NCBI GenBank assembly: GCA_023396795.1
Contig: JAEWUY010000009.1
Location: 1 to 7,566, forward strand
Source of the DNA: Bacillota bacterium
Lineage (GTDB): Bacteria > Bacillota_I > Bacilli_A > RFN20 > CAG-826
DNA: 7,566 nt
Reading direction: 5' to 3'
In this document: positions 6,007 to 7,566 of the stretch, one piece after another
Position numbering within the stretch: the first letter of the stretch is position 1
Layout: every line of letters starts with the position of its first letter
Notes under the pieces: generated by a model
What the model saw: the letters and a program-made list of their open reading frames with translations, nothing else
Databases searched by the model: none
Told to the model about the DNA's origin: nothing
Position numbers and translations under genes: made by a program

Positions 6007-7209
6007 TCAAACAAGTTGTAAGGCGGGATAAAGAATTTTTAAATAGTTAACAAGCTCATTTTGATGATGGCCATAAATAATTAGTTGGTGGTTTCCCAGA
6101 GGCTGATCAAGAAGTTTATTAATCCCTTCTTTGACACTGACGATAATTTGTGTTCGACACAAGTCATCGCGCTTCGTATTGGCGATAATCTCGCCTTCGA
6201 GAATCAAGGCTTTTCTCAAATCGCCGGAAAGACGAAAAATAGTGCACGGACCAAGCTTTAACTCGCCTCTAATTCCGATTCCTAAATCGGACTCAAAATG
6301 TGAAAAATATGACACTCTTGAGCACATGGCAAATGGAACGGTACAATGGGCAAAAATAACTTCTTTTTTAGCAAGATCAACACTACTGGGATTGGCCTGA
6401 AAAGCTTGAAGATCAAGAGCTTGATAAACCATCTCCATACTTACTAAAATTGGTAAATCACCCTCGCATCCTCCAAGATAACCTTCATCATTAAGAAGAG
6501 CTAAGGCCAGACAAGAAGTATTCTTATATGGTTTTAAAAGATCAAAACAGCGAATGCTAAAACCTGCTAAATCATGCTTATTTATTAAACGTTTGAGAGC
6601 TCCATAAATGGATAAAGCACCTTCTAAATACGGGTTATTTGCATTGATTTGGGCTATTTTGCGGACTTTTTCTGACATCTCAAAATTTTTGACATCGATT
6701 TCACGAGCCAGCTCTTCAAAACTAATGTCGATAAAACTAATACCATATTTTTCTCTAGCCACATCACGATCAATTTTCGAAGCGATCAGCCAATCCGATG
6801 GTTGCCCGATAACCCCGAGACGAAATTGTTTAATTTTACTTTGGGGCTTGAACGTTATTTCTTGTAACTGTTGTCCAAGAAGATTGAAGTCCCCGTGTAA
6901 GATTATATATGGCAGATTTTGTTGACTTAAAAAGGCACCAATTTCCAAAGCGGCAGGTAAGGAATTACGCGTTTTTGTGGTTAACAAATAAAAGGGAGGT
7001 GAGAAGCTTTGGTAGATGTTTAAAAAGGCTTCTTCCGTTCCGCCAGTTTCGATGAGAAAAAGTGTTATTTTTGTGTCGGTTTTATTTGATGAAAAAATGA
7101 TATTAAAGCGCTGTGAAAGCGTCTCAATAAATTGCTTTTTTTCACTATCTAAAACCGCATCATTTTGGCCAATAGCGGATCGTAAATTAACGAGGTGATA
7201 TTTTTCCAT
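6007..7209 (-). CDS. L-fucose/L-arabinose isomerase-like superfamily protein, substrate unknown
   Basis: This 400-residue protein resembles the FucI-related group (COG2407-type), a set of sugar-isomerase-fold proteins mostly without assigned substrate. Landmarks are GGTEEA (56-61), HGDFNLLG (105-112), LGVIGQPSDWLIAS (131-144), RCFDLL (220-225), GGCEGDLPILVSMEM (246-260), FQANPSSVD (270-278), FAHCTVPFAM (286-295), SHFESDLGIGIRG (303-315), EGEI (338-341) and LCRTQI (350-355). By analogy with FucI/AraA, E249, H288, H304 and E306 are candidate metal or catalytic residues (inference). No signal peptide or membrane segment is seen. The start chosen is ATG at 7209, because an extended -10 ends 6 nt before it; ATG at 7215 abuts that -10, and the ORF's further extension to 7356 runs through the 5S gene and is spurious. 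There is no Shine-Dalgarno. It stops at TGA, with no clear terminator before asp23. No sugar kinase or transporter adjoins it. Confidence 0.8.
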   Translation of the reverse strand: MEKYHLVNLRSAIGQNDAVLDSEKKQFIETLSQRFNIIFSSNKTDTKITLFLIETGGTEEAFLNIYQSFSPPFYLLTTKTRNSLPAALEIGAFLSQQNLPYIILHGDFNLLGQQLQEITFKPQSKIKQFRLGVIGQPSDWLIASKIDRDVAREKYGISFIDISFEELAREIDVKNFEMSEKVRKIAQINANNPYLEGALSIYGALKRLINKHDLAGFSIRCFDLLKPYKNTSCLALALLNDEGYLGGCEGDLPILVSMEMVYQALDLQAFQANPSSVDLAKKEVIFAHCTVPFAMCSRVSYFSHFESDLGIGIRGELKLGPCTIFRLSGDLRKALILEGEIIANTKRDDLCRTQIIVSVKEGINKLLDQPLGNHQLIIYGHHQNELVNYLKILYPALQLV

Positions 7210-7215
7210 AACCAT

Positions 7216-7224
7216 ATTATAGCA
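7216..7224 (-). promoter_or_regulatory. Extended -10 promoter for the isomerase-like gene, leaderless position
   Basis: The minus strand reads TGCTATAAT (7224-7216), a perfect extended -10, followed by ATGGTT and then the ATG at 7209. No good -35 is visible (only T-rich sequence that overlaps the 5S terminator), which is common for extended -10 promoters. Initiation 7 nt after the -10 would start the mRNA at the A of the 7209 ATG. Confidence 0.6.
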
Positions 7225-7240
7225 ATAAAAGATAACTATA

Positions 7241-7250
7241 AAAGAAAAAG
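7241..7250 (-). terminator. T-run after 5S rRNA; 5S helix I acts as terminator stem
   Basis: Directly after the GC-rich 3' strand of 5S helix I the minus strand reads CTTTTTCTTT. With the preceding GCCGCCGGG stem this is terminator-like, and no other terminator is seen before the next promoter about 20 nt away. The same T-run also pairs with the A-rich 5' flank of the 5S (7361-7368). Confidence 0.5.
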
Positions 7251-7361
7251 CCCGGCGGCTCGCTATTCTTCCCGGAAAACCGGATACCTTCGCCACTACG
7301 GTGCTTAACTTCTGTGTTCGGGATGGGAACAGGTGTGTCCACCGCGCCATCGCCACCAGAC
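7250..7361 (-). rRNA. rrf: 5S ribosomal RNA
   Basis: About 112 nt with the conserved core CCCGAACACAGAAGTTAAGC and the CACACCTGTTCCCATC segment. The ends form helix I over 10 pairs: 5' GTCTGGTGGC (7361-7352) with 3' GCCGCCGGGC (7259-7250), including G-U pairs. The helix continues for 7 or more pairs into the flanks, so the exact mature ends are uncertain by a few bases. It follows the 23S in the same orientation, as in a standard rrn operon; no tRNA gene follows it. Confidence 0.96.
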
Positions 7362-7368
7362 TTTTTCT

Positions 7369-7386
7369 AGAGAACTAATGTTCTCT
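7369..7386 (-). other. Hairpin in the 23S-5S spacer, probable processing element
   Basis: A 7-bp perfect stem AGAGAAC/GTTCTCT closes a 4-nt loop just upstream of the 5S precursor stem. The neighbouring minus-strand sequence (TATTCAGTTCTCAGAGAACA) resembles the conserved spacer block next to 5S in many Firmicutes rrn operons. It probably takes part in folding or cleavage of the precursor. The rest of the spacer (7387-7476) is AT-rich and holds nothing else I recognise. Confidence 0.55.
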
Positions 7387-7476
7387 GAGAACTGAATACT
7401 ATTTAATAACTTGTCTTCCTTGTTATATCACTTTTTACCCAAAGTTTACTTTTTTGATTCGTATTAAAATCTTAGA

Positions 7477-7566
7477 AATTAAGTCCTCGACCTATTAGTA
7501 TCAGTCGACTGAATGCATCGCTGCACTTACATCTCTGACCTATCAACCTCTTAACATTAGAGGGGT
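7477..7566 (-). rRNA. rrl: 23S ribosomal RNA, 3' end (partial)
   Basis: The minus strand from the right edge contains AGGTTGATAGGTCAGAG, GTAAGTGCAGCGATGCAT, CTGATACTAATAGGTCGAGG and ACTTAA, the conserved 3' end of bacterial 23S rRNA in a Firmicutes-like version. The gene enters from beyond the right edge. The mature 3' end is placed just after CTTAA and may be off by about 5 nt. Confidence 0.95.

Noticed and set aside
1446..7198. Open frames of about 60-118 residues on the plus strand (for example at 2429-2785 and 6608-6925)
   Set aside because: They are antisense to well-supported conserved genes, show no recognisable domains, and have no convincing ribosome sites; they are shadows of the real genes.
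7210..7356. Upstream extension of the isomerase-like reading frame by 49 residues
   Set aside because: It runs through the antiparallel-free 5S rRNA gene and its flank; the peptide has no family similarity and lies upstream of the promoter.
7362..7476. tRNA gene in the 23S-5S spacer
   Set aside because: No cloverleaf-like arms or GTTCGA-type T-loop could be found in this AT-rich stretch; only the short hairpin at 7369-7386 is supported.
1..7566. CRISPR array, insertion sequence, phage or defence genes
   Set aside because: No regularly spaced direct repeats, transposase motifs or phage-type genes were seen on either strand; coding sequence is almost continuous and housekeeping in type.

Overview
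The window looks like a piece of chromosome from a low-GC, Firmicutes-type bacterium. The best guess is a lineage near the Bacilli/Erysipelotrichia/Mollicutes boundary; the exact family cannot be fixed from the sequence alone. The evidence is the AT-rich sequence, Gram-positive-like 5S and 23S rRNA, and a gene order that is a stripped-down version of the Bacillus subtilis yloU-yloV(fakA)-recG-fapR-plsX-fabD-fabG-acpA-rncS-smc-ftsY block. Arginine is encoded largely by CGN codons, and no in-frame TGA interrupts any gene, which argues for the standard genetic code.

Everything is on the minus strand, so the biological order runs from right to left. First come the 3' end of a 23S rRNA (about 7477-7566), a short spacer with a processing hairpin, and a complete 5S rRNA (7250-7361). 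Immediately behind the 5S is a 400-residue protein of the L-fucose/L-arabinose isomerase-like superfamily (6007-7209). Then follow an Asp23/YloU-family protein (5529-5888) and the fatty acid kinase subunit FakA (3864-5516), closed by a clear intrinsic terminator (3835-3856). A second transcription unit then carries recG (1804-3801), plsX (755-1735), rnc (73-762) and the first 24 codons of a probable ftsY (1-73). The last three genes are packed tightly: plsX and rnc overlap by 8 nt, and the rnc stop and ftsY start share a base (TAATG).

FakA and PlsX meet at acyl-phosphate. FakA makes it from exogenous fatty acids, and PlsX exchanges it with acyl-ACP to feed glycerolipid synthesis. The fab genes, fapR and smc that normally sit in this block in Bacillus are absent here. 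RNase III and FtsY belong to RNA processing and membrane targeting, and RecG to fork repair.

No obviously new multi-gene system is visible; the coding content is mostly housekeeping. The points worth a second look are small. (i) Two genes (recG and the isomerase-like gene) have an extended -10 box of the form TTGCTAwAAT exactly 6 nt before the ATG and no Shine-Dalgarno, as expected for leaderless mRNAs. (ii) A perfect 9-bp-arm palindrome overlies the candidate plsX promoter, where Bacillus would have FapR control. (iii) A perfect 17-bp palindrome lies at the predicted transcription start of asp23. (iv) Asparagine replaces a normally acidic metal-binding residue in RNase III. (v) The 5S rRNA appears to double as its own terminator, with the next promoter abutting it.
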